Assembly: GCF_964204865.1 (NCBI RefSeq)
Contig: NC_135252.1
Coordinates: forward strand, 21,473,383-21,537,382
Reading direction: 5' to 3'
Source of the DNA: Styela clava
Taxonomy: Eukaryota; Chordata; Ascidiacea; Stolidobranchia; Styelidae
DNA: 64,000 bases
This document shows positions 53,737 through 64,000 of the stretch, in pieces. Each line of letters opens with the position of its first letter. Within the stretch, counting starts at the first letter, position 1. The translations under genes were made by a program, and so were the position numbers. The notes beneath the pieces are model-generated. The model was given only the letters and a program-made list of their open reading frames with translations, did no database searches and was not told where the DNA came from.

Positions 53737-55524
53737 CACGATCCGGTCTCACTCATAATCACCAAATCTGCTAAATTTGGCAATAAATCAAAACATCCGA
53801 CAAAGCAAAGCATTATGTGAGAGCCATGCTTGCATTCATGCTTTGCAGATTGCCACATCCTTTGTTTATATTACATGTGGCCACTTAAAAGTGGAGAGTC
53901 TCGCCACTTAAAGTAGTTTTCATTTAGTGCGATGCAGTTTAGAATATAAAGTTATGAATACTTTCATTCTTAGTAAATATTTATATAAATATCTATCTAT
54001 ATATATATAGTAATATTTGATTATAGTTAAATTACCCACTTCTTGCATTTCCATCGCCTATGTCTCACTTTAGTCATGGTATGAACCGAGTAAGTGGTTT
54101 AGAGTCTACCGCAATAATTAGGGCGTTCAAACATTTCATAGATTTCAAGCTGTATGTAGCTGAATTTTGCAAACAGCCTTGTCCTAGAATAACAGAGAAG
54201 TGGAAATGGTTTGGGATATTTTTTGACCGTCCTATCTACAGATCCGACGCAAAACCCATGTCTTGCTGTGTTTACAAACACTACTATTATATTTGTTTAG
54301 GGAAATCAAGCCTTAAATGGGCGATTTGTACAATGACAGCACATTTGCACCCACGCACCTTTGCAACCGTAAACTGCACCTACCAACATTTAACAACATG
54401 CCTATCCATCCACAAATTTTAGAGCTGTCATATCTTCAATGACGATATCTCTAGAGATTTGGCAATAAACCATAACCTTTGAGAAAGTGTAGAACACTGT
54501 GTGAGGGCCATACTTTATTTATTGTCTCAACCTTTTGTTTATATTGTATCTTGCTACTTGAAAGTGGAGAGTCTCTACAAGTAGAGTGTTATATTTAATG
54601 CCATGTTTTTTGAAATATCGAGTATGCGATTTGTTGATCCTTTCAAGGCCAGGAAATGTTTACTGAACAGATGATATAAATATATGAATGCAGATTCTGT
54701 CGAAAATATCCCAATTGGCGATGAATAAAAATATCTGACACCAGCCATGCATTATTGACTGTGCCAAACATTTGTTTATATTGCCTCTATCCACTCAAAG
54801 GTAGAGAGAATCTTCACGTGAAGAATGTTTTCATATCATGCAAATCACACTATGCGATTTGCGATATTCTCACGCCTGGCTAATGTTTCCTATATATATA
54901 TATATATATATATGAATGTATACTTGTCAGAAATTTACTACTTTTGAAAATTGATCTTAAGACTTCTTGAAGCTCGAGACAACAAATCAAACTACTAAAT
55001 ATTGCATATCGTTCAGCATGCACATACCCCGTGTTTTTAAATAAATCTATTTTTCGAAATGAAAAGAACATATTAGTTATGTATTATATCTAAGGTATGG
55101 AGTCCAAAATTTGAAACTGGGCGATTACCAGCATTGTTCCTCAGCTGCGGGTTTTAAAACAGGAATTGATGTTTACCTTCAAGATACCGTTTCACAACAA
55201 TTTTATATGTTGATCATTTTTGGGAGAATTTGCTGGAAGCAAGGTGTAACGGCTCGCACAAACGTTGTGGAGATTCGATTCAGATCAAAGATACCGATGA
55301 TCACTGAAAGGCCACGTAGCTTTAATCACGTTAAATTGTTGGTACATTCCATGCTTTCATTGGAAGCTAAGGGAAAAGAAGTCACATCTAAAGATTGGGA
55401 ATTATTACGAAGAGAGAAATTGCACCTGATCCGATAAACGTTGAAAATTTATCTTAACCATTTAGTGCTATTTTGCAATTAGCACTAATTTGACAAAGCC
55501 CGGACAATACGCGAGCGCAAAAGG

Positions 55525-55597
55525 CATCTCCGCTGGGACTCGAACCCAGAACCTCTGGATTAGAAGTCCAGCGCGCTATCCATTGCGCCACGGAGAC
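55525..55597 (-). tRNA. tRNA-Arg(TCT)
   Basis: Identical body; duplicate of the copy at 46025-46097, with TTTT terminator. Confidence 0.95.
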
Positions 55598-56382
55598 CAC
55601 GGTCCGGTCTCACTCATGATCACCACATCTGCTGAATTTGGCTATAAATCAAAACATCCGACAAAGCAGGGCAAGGGCCATGTCTGCATGCATGCTTTAT
55701 TAATTGTCACATCCTCCGTTTATTTTGCATGTGGCCACTCGAAAGTGGAGAGTCTCGCCACGCAAAGTAGTTTTATATTTAATGTCATGCAGTTTAGAAT
55801 ATAAAATTATTCGATTTATGAATACTTTCATTGTTAGCAAATATTTATTGAACAAATACTTTATATATATATATATATGAGTATTTGATTGTGTCAAAAT
55901 TTACCCACTTCCAGGATTTTATCTCCTATTCCCCACTTTACTCGTGGTATGAACCGATTAAGTGGTTTCTATTCTACCGCAAAGATTATGGCCTCCTGAA
56001 ATTCCATAGATTTCAAGGCGTGGGTAGCTTATTATTGCAAACAGCTTCGTGTGGGCCTAGAATAACAGAGAAGTTGAAATGGTTTGGGATATGTTTTAAT
56101 CGTCCTATCCACAGATCCGACGTCCCGCTGTGTTTACAAACAATAGTCATTATAATTATCTTCGGAAATCAAGCCATAAATGAGCGGTTTGTACGATGAC
56201 ATCACATTTGCACTCAAGACAATTGAACCCGTAAACCGCACCCACCAACATTTCTACGGGATTTCGAACCCATACATTTCCATCCACAGATTTCAGCCCT
56301 GAATATAGATTTCACCCGCGGACATTTTTACCCACACACGTGTACATTTGCACCCGATTTGCACGTTTGCGGGCGCAAAACG

Positions 56383-56455
56383 CATCTCCGCTGGGACTCG
56401 AACCCAGAACCTCTGGATTAGAAGTCCAGCGCGCTATCCATTGCGCCACGGAGAC
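56383..56455 (-). tRNA. tRNA-Arg(TCT)
   Basis: Identical body; duplicate of the copy at 46896-46968, with TTTT terminator. Confidence 0.95.
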
Positions 56456-56976
56456 GACATTATAACCATCCCCACATCACACCTTCAATGACAATATCTT
56501 CTCATAAGCCTGGCAATTAATCAAAACCTCTGACAAAGTGTAGAGCATTGTGTGAGGGCATACTTCATTCATCGTCTCAACCTTTTGTTTATATTGCAAC
56601 TTGCCACTTGAAAGTGAAGAGTCGCGACACGCAGAGTAGTTTTATATTTAATGCCATGTAGTTATCGGGGTAAGCAATTTATAGATACGTTTGTTCGTGA
56701 TATGTTTTAATCGTCTCATCTACAGATCCCACGCAAAAACCAATGTCCTGCTGTGTTTACAAGCAATAACCATTATAATTATGTTTGTAAATTAAGCCAT
56801 TAAATGGGAGATTAGTACGATGACAGCAAATTCGCACCCAGGACCATTGAACTCATATATTTCCATCGACATATTTTATCACCTTCAATTTGGATTGCCC
56901 CGACAGACATTTGTACTCACGAACTTTTTTTCACCTACCGACATTTGCCCCAATGCAATTTTGCGATCGCAAAACG

Positions 56977-57037
56977 CATCTCCGCTGGGACTCGAACCCA
57001 GAACCTCTGGATTAGAAGTCCAGCGCGCCACGGAGAC
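56977..57037 (-). pseudogene. tRNA-Arg(TCT) pseudogene lacking the D arm
   Basis: Same 12-nt D-arm deletion as 52927-52987 but without the T-stem change, so the deletion predates the segmental duplication and the T-stem change followed it. Confidence 0.85.
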
Positions 57038-57578
57038 GACATTATTACCGCTCCCACATCACATGGGACCACATTATAACCGCTCCCACATCACATCTTC
57101 AATGACAATATCTCCAGATTTAACAATAAGCCTAATACTCTGACAAAGTGTACAGCATTGTGTGATGACCATACTTCATTTATCGTCTCTACTTTTTGTT
57201 TTTGTTGCAACTTGTCACTTGAAAATGGAGAGTCTCGACACGTAGTGTATTTTATACTTTACGCTTTGTAGTTTAGCATATCAATTTGGCGATTTATTGG
57301 TACTTTCATGACCAGGAAATGATTATTTAACAGATGATATAGATAAATAAATGCAGATTTCGTCGAAAATATCCCACTTCTGGGAATTTCATAACCTATT
57401 ATGACATCACTACCTTACTCATTGTTACGAACCAATTTTGTAACCGAAACGATTGAGACCATTCCAAAAATGCTATAGTTTCCAAAGCTTGGGTATCTGC
57501 TTATTAACGGACATGAGCTTTGTAAAGTCAATGTGGATGCTTAATTATATCTTTATTATCGAATAAGCAGCAAAAATG

Positions 57579-57650
57579 CACCTCCGCTGGGACTCGAACC
57601 CAGAACTTCTGGATAGAAGTCCAGCGCGCTATCCATTGCGCCACGGAGAC
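57579..57650 (-). pseudogene. tRNA-Arg pseudogene with six-base anticodon loop
   Basis: 72 nt: one A of the CTTCTAA loop is lost, an acceptor base is changed (CACCTCCG on the plus strand) and an anticodon-stem/variable base is changed (ACTTCTGG). The anticodon frame is no longer defined. Confidence 0.75.
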
Positions 57651-58153
57651 GACGTTACAACCACTCCCACATCACATCTTCAATATCTCAAGATTTAACA
57701 ATAAGCCAAATACTCTGACAAAGTGTACAGCATTGTGTGATGACCATACTTCATTTATCGTCTCTACTTTTTGTTTTTGTTGCAACTTGTCACTTGAAAG
57801 TGGAGAGTCTGGACACGTAGTGTATTTTATACTTTACGCTTTGTAGTTTAGCATATCAATTAGGCGATTTATTGATACTTTCATGACCAGGAAATGTTTA
57901 TTTAACAGATGATATAGATAAATAAATGCAGATTTCGTCGAAAATATCCCACTTCTGGGAATTTCATTACCTATTATGACATCGCCACCTTACTCTTTGT
58001 TACGAATCGATTTTTTAACCGAAACGATTGAGACCATTCCAAAAATGCTATAGTTTCCAAAGCTTGGGGATCTGCTTATTAACGGACATGAGCTTTGTAA
58101 AGTCACTGTGGATGCTTAATTATATCTTTATTATCCAATAAGCAGCAAAAATG

Positions 58154-58226
58154 CATCTCCGCTGGGACTCGAACCCAGAACCTCTGGATTAGAAGTCCAG
58201 CGCGCTATCCATTGCGCCACGGAGAC
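58154..58226 (-). tRNA. tRNA-Arg(TCT)
   Basis: Identical body; a TTTTT terminator lies three bases downstream. Confidence 0.95.
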
Positions 58227-58849
58227 CACGGTCTGCCTCTGCCCGTCACATTAAATTTAGAATGACAAGATCTTCATAGACTTGGCAATAAACCAAAACC
58301 TCTTACTAAGTGTACAGCATTGCGTGAGAGCCTTACTTCATTGATCGTCCAAACCTTTTGTATATATTGCATCTTGCCACTTGAAAGTGGAGAGTCTCTA
58401 CAAGTGGAGTGTTATATTTAATGCCATGTAGTTTGAAATATCGAGTATGCGATTTATTGATACTTCCATGACCAGGAAATCTTTCTTGAACAGATGATAT
58501 AGATATATGAATGCAGATTCTGTCGAAAATATCCCACTTATGGGATTTTCATAGCATATTATGACATCACCACCTTACTCATTGCTACAAACCGATTTTG
58601 TAACCGAAACGATTGAGACCATCCCAAGAATGTTATAGTTTCCAAAGCTTGGGTATCTGCTTACTAACGGACATGAACTATGTGAAGTCACTGTAAATCA
58701 GTTTTCACTATTAGCGCACTTTTTTGCGAAAATTGCGAAGCACTTTCGCAACTTTTTTTAGGGACTGCGAAATAGCACTTTTTTCCGATTTTGACGAGAA
58801 ATAGCACTTTTTTCCGATTTTGAATGGAATAAAAATTCCATAAAAAAAG

Positions 58850-60064
58850 TTAACAAATATTTTCGAGTATTAAGTTGACAAATAAGTAACACATACTAGT
58901 ACTTTTGTAACTCAATTCTGCATATCATAAGGATATTTACCGGAATTCTAACCTATGAGATGCAGACATAGGAGATAAAGCTTTTGCATTAACGGCAAAA
59001 TTCTGTTTTAAATATGACTATTATACAAGCACACCGAAACGCTCCGCGTCTTTGAAACCAGATGTTGGAACACCAAGCAGTTCGTTTCATTGAACGAGAT
59101 TGGTCATGTGACTATCAATGATATCGATGAATTCAAAATGACTATGAAAGTGTTAGTAAAGTGTTATAGTCACTTTGGATGAATTGTGACCAAAGTGCAC
59201 GATTTTCAAATCAGACGAAACTTTTAGCAGCATGTCACAGATTTGCAAAATAACCAAATTCACAAAATACCATTAAGTGCCATTTTATTGTAATCACAAT
59301 GTTGAAAGCATGTGGCATTTTCCGGAATTTTGCGATATTTACACAACTATTTCTCATTGATATGGGAGTACGGGTGGGCAAAATTCAATATTTTTTTGAA
59401 TCGAATATTTTTAACGAGTACCGAATAACAAATATTTTTGGAACGTCGGTGGAAACATTAAAAAATCGGGCAACAAAGCCTTTTCACTGGTTAATTCCGT
59501 TGTAATCGCTAATTGTTCTTGTCACCGATCGTTTTGGCGGCGATATCCAGGTTTTGGTAATCTATATTCCAGCCTTCTCTTTTTTACAAATATGAATTCT
59601 TGTGGGTCGGCCGACATCTAAGTTTTATATTTCGGGTTTACCCCTTCGTTCACATCGGCAACAGCTGTTGAAGACATTGAGGACTCAAACTAACATTTGC
59701 GTTGGCTTTAATATTACCTATCAAGATTTGTAAATTTACCGTCCCAATTTTATGCCAATGGTAATATTATTGTCGATACCGTATTATTAAGAGGATAATT
59801 AACTTTCTCATGTTTTTCTATGGTGATAAACTTCGCAAATCTGAAATTGTGCCAATCCTGAATGTTGATTTAAAATAGTGATTGAATAATTCGGCAATAA
59901 AGGCATTTCTGCGTGGTCATAAGACGAGATGACGTTAATGAACAGCACTTCTTTTACTACGTATGCGACTTAATGCTAAAAAGATTGGGCTCAAGTGCTT
60001 TTTTTTCGAGTGCTCGAGTGCCTAATAGAGGTCAGGCGCTAATTGTAACTAATTCCCTCAAGTG
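58850..60064. other. Noncoding interior of the 4.66-kb insertion (left part)
   Basis: AT-rich, no supported gene. Around 59373-59450 the words GGGTGGGCAAAATTCAATATTTTTTTGAATCG form a small dispersed-element-like block. Confidence 0.35.
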
Positions 60065-60200
60065 TTTACAACAAAACAATACCCCGGCGATAATTATAGC
60101 TAAAATGTTACCGAGCAATTCACAATTTTATTTATGGAATTTGAAAATTCACCAGTTTCTTGACGATTTCGATAATGTCACGCCCTAATTATTAGTGCAA
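60065..60200 (+). repeat. Direct repeat, left copy
   Basis: CAACAAAACAATACCCCG, GTTACCGAG.AATTCACAATTTTATTTA.GGAATTTG and CTTGACGATTT.GAT.ATGTCA..CCCTAATTATTA recur at 61415-61552, bracketing the satellite. Confidence 0.75.
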
Positions 60201-60454
60201 AAAATACTCCCCTTTTTCCGCGGCGGTTTTACGGGTTCCTTGTTTCATTCTTCAGAAAGTTCTGACACGGGGGATATAGAATACTGAATCCGGAGGGTTG
60301 AATCCATGTCGACTTACTGGCGATTTTCCGTTTTGGAATGCGTGAAACATTCTTTATTTTAAATTAAATGACGTTTCGCGGGGTAGAGTTCTCCCCGAAA
60401 ATGATGTGTACCAGACGTTAGTTAGACGATAGATAAAACATTAGATTAATATTT

Positions 60455-61040
60455 TTCATGACGCCCCGTTTTCGAAAATACAAAGTTATATCGCAAAAAA
60501 ATGCGTTTTGATACATTTGGAATGAAACATTATTTACGGTTAATTCATATCATATTCTACTCTTCATGACACCCGGTATCCGAAAATACAGTTGTATCGC
60601 GAAAAATGTGTTTTGTTACATTTAGAATAAAATATTTTTGCGAATAATTTAGATCATATTTTACTTTTCAGGACACCCGTTTTCGAAAATACAAGGTGAT
60701 ATCGCAAAACGTGTTTTGTTACATTTAAAATAAAACGTTTTTGCGATTAATTTAGATCAAATTTGACCTTTCACGGCAACCCGTTTCCGAAAATACAAGG
60801 TTATATCGCGAAAATGTGTTTTGTTACATTCAAAATAAAACATTTTTGCGATTAATTTAGATCATATTTTACTTTTCATGACACCCGTTTTGAAAATACA
60901 AGGGTATATCGCAAAACGTGTTTTGTTACATTTAAAATAAAACGTTTTTGCGATTAATTTAGATCAAATTTGACCTTTCACGGCAACCCGTTTCCGAAAA
61001 TACAAAGTTATATCACAAAAAAATGCGTTTTGTTACTTTT
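60455..61040. repeat. 103-bp satellite, about 5.6 copies
   Basis: Copies start at 60460, 60569, 60672, 60775, 60880 and 60982 (steps 109, 103, 103, 105, 102). The unit is GACACCCGTTTTCGAAAATACAAGG, ATATCGCAAAA, GTGTTTTGTTACATTTAAAATAAAAC and GCGATTAATTTAGATCA. Copies 4 and 6 share GGCAACCC and TTTGACCTTTCACGG, whereas 3 and 5 share GACACCC, i.e. a ~206-bp dimer has been duplicated. Confidence 0.9.
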
Positions 61041-61414
61041 ATTTTGCATTCCCAATAAAATAAATATTTTCCCTAATTGAAGTCGTCGATGAAAATGTTC
61101 CTGTCGTTCAAGCTCGACACACGTTTGGACGAGTGTGGGACGGTTTTTTGATCGACGATAAATTAAAAAGTTGCCACACGTTATTTGTATAACGATAATA
61201 ACTGAAAATTAAGATTTTATAATAGAAGTGAATTTGTCTCAAGATGGTATTTTACGATTCTTGCCCACAGAAAATAAACACGCTGACAGGCTTGGTTATA
61301 ATTGATATTCGTTTAATTTATTTTACACTATTAATAAACGCGCCACACCAAGTGCGGCCATATAAATTGCAGTCGCATCGGTATGAACTGTTTTTGGCGC
61401 TCTCACATTAATAA

Positions 61415-61552
61415 GAATTTTCAACAAAACAATACCCCGACGGTCAATAAAGCTGAATTCGTTACCGAGTAATTCACAATTTTATTTACGGAATTTGCAA
61501 TTTCAAGATCTCACTTGACGATTTTGATGATGTCATACCCTAATTATTACTG
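61415..61552 (+). repeat. Direct repeat, right copy
   Basis: Partner of 60065-60200, with about 80% identity. The spacing of ~1.35 kb with the satellite between could reflect LTR-like or duplicated subterminal sequence. Confidence 0.75.
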
Positions 61553-62685
61553 CTTAAATGCCTCAAAATACAACAAATGTAATCATTTTCGACGATAACA
61601 GGCGCAACAATTCGTAAACGAGCCGTTATAACGAAATTCGCGATTAATTTTACATCTCGCTTGTTTACAATTTCAACATCCCCCCGGCCATGCATGGTCG
61701 AATAAAATGTTCACATATTCGAAACATGACTTGGCCAAGGATGGAAGGGATCACTAAAGAGCTAATAGAAAGTACACACGCGAGGGTATGATATTAATTA
61801 ATATCGAGAATATTTGTGAGCATATCACAGGACCGAAATATTTTGCACCCGGCTGTTTGTTGGCAGAACAACGATTTGCTAAAGTTAATTGATCGAAGTA
61901 CATACCAGGGAAGTTTAATACACACGATGTGTTAAGGGCATCGTAACTCTCGTTTTTTTTAATTTGATTGTTTTACATTCTGCTTAAAAAACAACGTCGT
62001 TTTGCAGTCATCTAACGTAACTCTCGCGACCAAATCTTTTTTGTTTTGTATGGCATCGTCTTGGCGAAATTTATTGCCTACTGAATTTTAATTGTGTTTT
62101 AGGATAAGTTATTTTCTGTTTGTTGGTTTCTAAACTTGGGTAGCAATTACTATTAATGTGAGATTTGTGCATATGAACGATTGAATATCGCGACTGGATG
62201 TCCGATATCTGAGAATGCGTACTTCTCTTTCAACATTAATTTTCAGGATATCAGCGTTCATGTGGTCGAATCAAAATTATTTATCAAATGGATTGTTATT
62301 TCGAGACACTCTCAAAAAATATTTGGGATCCACTATCATATCATTCGTTTATTTTTTATATTCATGTTTTTTTCAAGAATCACCCTCGTTATATTTCGTG
62401 TACCTTCGCAAAAGAAAACTCTTTGGTGTCATCGTTCCTATTAGTGTAATTGAAATATATAGAAACCTCGCAAGTGGCGTTGTGATGCGAATATTTGATA
62501 CTAGGTCAGCAGCATTACAAAGAGTGCTATTTATGAATGCTGAAAGTACATGGCATTACTAAACTTTTTTGCCAATATATGATGTTTTCTGCCCGATTTA
62601 AACTAACTCCCACGCAAACCAAGGTATGTCGATATTTAAAAATTACTTGTCTTTGGGTAAGCTCTGAAATAGTATGATATAAATG
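61553..62685. other. Noncoding interior of the 4.66-kb insertion (right part)
   Basis: No gene supported. The overlapping open frames at 62181-62562 show no domain, signal or codon bias. Confidence 0.35.
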
Positions 62686-63232
62686 TAAATGAGAAATTAG
62701 GTCACGCTATGGAGGATTTTCAAAGTGATCTTGTGTAATATTTCGGAGAAAAAAGTTTGAAAGGAAAGTAGGTCAACCTATCTCCTAAAACAGGGGAATA
62801 TCCTGCGTAATATTTCGGAGGGAACGTAGGTGTAGGTTAACCTATCTTTTAAAACAGCGGGTGGCGACTTTCAAAGTGGTTCAAAATCACAAATTGGGGG
62901 TTGGGGGGAATTATTTTGCACGAGATTTGTACAAATGATCCACCCTGTAACTAATATGGTTTCCAGCCTGCATGTATCAATCCTTGTCTGTTAGATGGAA
63001 AGAGTAACAAATGTGGAAGCCTTTGCTGTTCACGCCAGTAAGCAACTGACACCGTGATACATTGAATGAAAGTTTTGTCCGCGGCGGGTGTTAGCAGATG
63101 TCCTTTCGTTGCCGATGAATTCGCTTGTTTTAATTAAACATGAATTCGCTTAAAGGGAACTGGGTTAACGGAAAGGCTTCTCTTTAATTCATAATATTAA
63201 CCGGAGGAGCGCTTTTTCGAGTATTTATGCCG
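62686..63232 (-). repeat. Dispersed noncoding repeat, reverse copy
   Basis: Reverse complement of 4066-4706: GAGAAATTAGGTCA, AATATTTCGGAG, GTAGGT.AACCTAT, AAACAGCGGGTGGCGACTTT, ACAAATGATCCAC, TGTGGAAGCCTTTGCTGTTCACG and GGAGCGCTTTTTCGAGTA occur in mirrored order. Confidence 0.7.
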
Positions 63233-63409
63233 TTTTGAATGGGTTATATGAAAGGCTAGGGCACCTAACTTGTTAAAATCGGCAAAAGCATTTTCGCACT
63301 TTTTTTTTCACTGCGAAGCACTTTCGCACTCAAAATTCGCTTAGAGTTAACACTGCAGTGTGAATGCTTAATCATATTTTTATTATTGTCCAACAAGCAG
63401 CGAGAACTG

Positions 63410-63482
63410 CATCTCCGCTGGGACTCGAACCCAGAACCTCTGGATTAGAAGTCCAGCGCGCTATCCATTGCGCCACAGAGAC
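63410..63482 (-). tRNA. tRNA-Arg(TCT)
   Basis: Same as the other intact copies except acceptor GTCTCTG, which turns one C-G pair into U-G; still foldable. No TTTT close downstream (TTCTCGCTGC follows), so termination may be poorer. Confidence 0.88.
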
Positions 63483-64000
63483 AACGTTCCGACCCCCCTC
63501 TCATTATCCATCCATTTGGCAATAAATCAAAACATCTGATGAAGCAGGTCGTATTGTGAGGGCCATGGTTTATTTTGAATGTGGCCACTTGAAAGTGGAG
63601 GGTCTGGACGCGTGAGGTAGTTTTACTTTTAATGCCGTAGTTTGAAATATCAAGTTATTCGGCTGTGGATATTTTCAGGGCCAGTAAATGTTCCTGAACA
63701 AAAATTGGATAAATAAATATACGATTTTGTCAAAAATTGTCCCACTTCTGGGATTTGCATCATCTATTCTGACATCACCACCCCTGACAAACCGATTATG
63801 TAACCGCAACGATTGGGACCATTTCATAAATTCGGTAGTTTCCAACAATTGAGTGTCTGCTTATTAACGGAAAGTAGTAGAAACTACCCACGTCACTGAT
63901 GGTACGTACAATCGATTAATTAGTTTATATCTAACCGCAAAGATTACGAAAATTTTCATAGTTTTTAAAGCTAATTGTTCACAGTCTTATGCGAAGCCTG

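Larger units (their letters stand above)
54718..57490. repeat. Segmental duplicate of 45225-47243 + 52681-53450
   Basis: Runs parallel to the earlier array segment, with the same tRNA order (55525, 56383, 56977 matching 46025, 46896, 52927), the same microsatellite and the same defective tRNA. It lacks the LINE, so it is the empty-site paralogue. Confidence 0.88.
58699..63357. mobile_element. 4.66-kb insertion with hAT-like ends inside a tRNA unit
   Basis: Left end CAGTTTTCACTATTAGCGCACTTTTTTGCG; the complement of the right end reads TGCAGTGTTAACTCTAAGCGAATTTTGAGTGCG. Both continue with GCGAAGCACTTTCGC and CCGATTTT words. Flanks ctgtaaat / gtgtgaat match at 6 of 8. Removing it restores the 589-bp tRNA spacing, which is independent support. 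The interior holds no transposase that I can see. It contains the 103-bp satellite, a direct repeat pair and the dispersed repeat at 62686. Confidence 0.65.
45104..64000 (-). repeat. Tandem array of tRNA-Arg(TCT) units, ~590-bp base period
   Basis: Eleven tRNA-Arg copies, all minus strand. Most flanks share CAATAAATCAAAAC, GACAAAGTGTA(G/C)AGCATTGTGTGAG, TTTGTTTATATTGCA and CCACTTGAAAGTGGAGAGTC. Spacings are 594, 594, 602 and 575 bp for four neighbouring pairs (including 46896 to 52927 after removing the LINE and its 7-bp duplication) and 589 bp for 58154 to 63410 after removing the hAT-ended insertion. Larger gaps of 737-1861 bp reflect other insertions or lost copies. The array continues past the window edge. 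Confidence 0.85.

Noticed and set aside
45725-55437. Exon-like open frame (ending KDWELLRRERLHLIR) in both array duplicates at 45725-45938 and 55225-55437
   Set aside because: By hand the copies differ at about a dozen sites and most changes alter the amino acid; the putative acceptor AG is lost in the second copy and a third copy (53491) is frameshifted. This is not the pattern of a constrained protein.
46000-57140. Open frames containing SAGTRTQNLWIRSPARYPLRHGD repeated through the array
   Set aside because: They are the antisense strand of the tRNA-Arg genes; the reading frame is conserved only because the tRNA is.
45390-61040. CRISPR-like array (regular direct repeats)
   Set aside because: The repeats are 103-bp or ~590-bp tandem units without unique spacers, in a eukaryotic sequence.
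62181-62562. Hydrophobic open frames near the right end
   Set aside because: Two overlapping frames in T-rich DNA with no start context, domain or conservation.

Overview
The window is a repeat-dense, AT-rich invertebrate metazoan nuclear segment. Evidence: spliced genes with GT/AG introns, a BTB-BACK-kelch-ZU5 gene, tRNA-Arg genes with Pol III boxes, Ty3/gypsy and BEL/Pao LTR-element remains, two non-LTR retrotransposons, a tRNA-derived SINE and many hAT transposons with 8-bp target duplications. A marine deuterostome such as a tunicate would fit the content, but nothing here proves the taxon.

Layout. 1-4.1 kb: the 3' end of a Ty3/gypsy element with its LTR, directly followed by a frameshifted hAT transposase and a BEL/Pao zinc-knuckle scrap. 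4.9-14.05 kb: a near-identical 5.2-kb-offset tandem duplication carrying THAP-domain exons and an exon like the metazoan 'HMG domain-containing protein 3-like' (KDZ/Zisupton-related) transposase family. 14.1-16.4 kb (+): a multi-exon Ulp1/C48 SUMO-protease-like gene. 16.6-20.4 kb (-): C2H2 and SWIM zinc-finger exons of the same KDZ-like family, converging on the Ulp1 gene and interrupted by nested hAT elements. 20.5-25.2 kb: a decayed CR1/L2-like LINE. 25-31 kb: nested hATs and MITEs. 31.9-36.5 kb: the one clear host-type gene, BTB + repeated BACK + kelch + ZU5, with one frameshift and a short last exon. 36.7-44.8 kb: MITEs, SINEs and hATs.

45-64 kb: a tandem array of tRNA-Arg(TCT) genes, all on the minus strand, with a basic period of about 590 bp (eight intact, three defective copies). 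Two insertions interrupt it. One is a complete 5.4-kb Tx1/L1-like LINE with both ORFs open, whose 5' end is U2 snRNA nucleotides 3-40, flanked by a 7-bp target duplication; a paralogous array segment preserves the empty site. The other is a 4.66-kb hAT-ended insertion carrying a 103-bp satellite.

Most interesting: the U2 snRNA-headed LINE with its empty-site control; the THAP / KDZ-like / Ulp1 / SWIM gene set; the tRNA-Arg satellite; and the BTB-BACK-kelch-ZU5 protein whose C-terminal exon looks like an amyloid-signalling (RHIM-like) tail.
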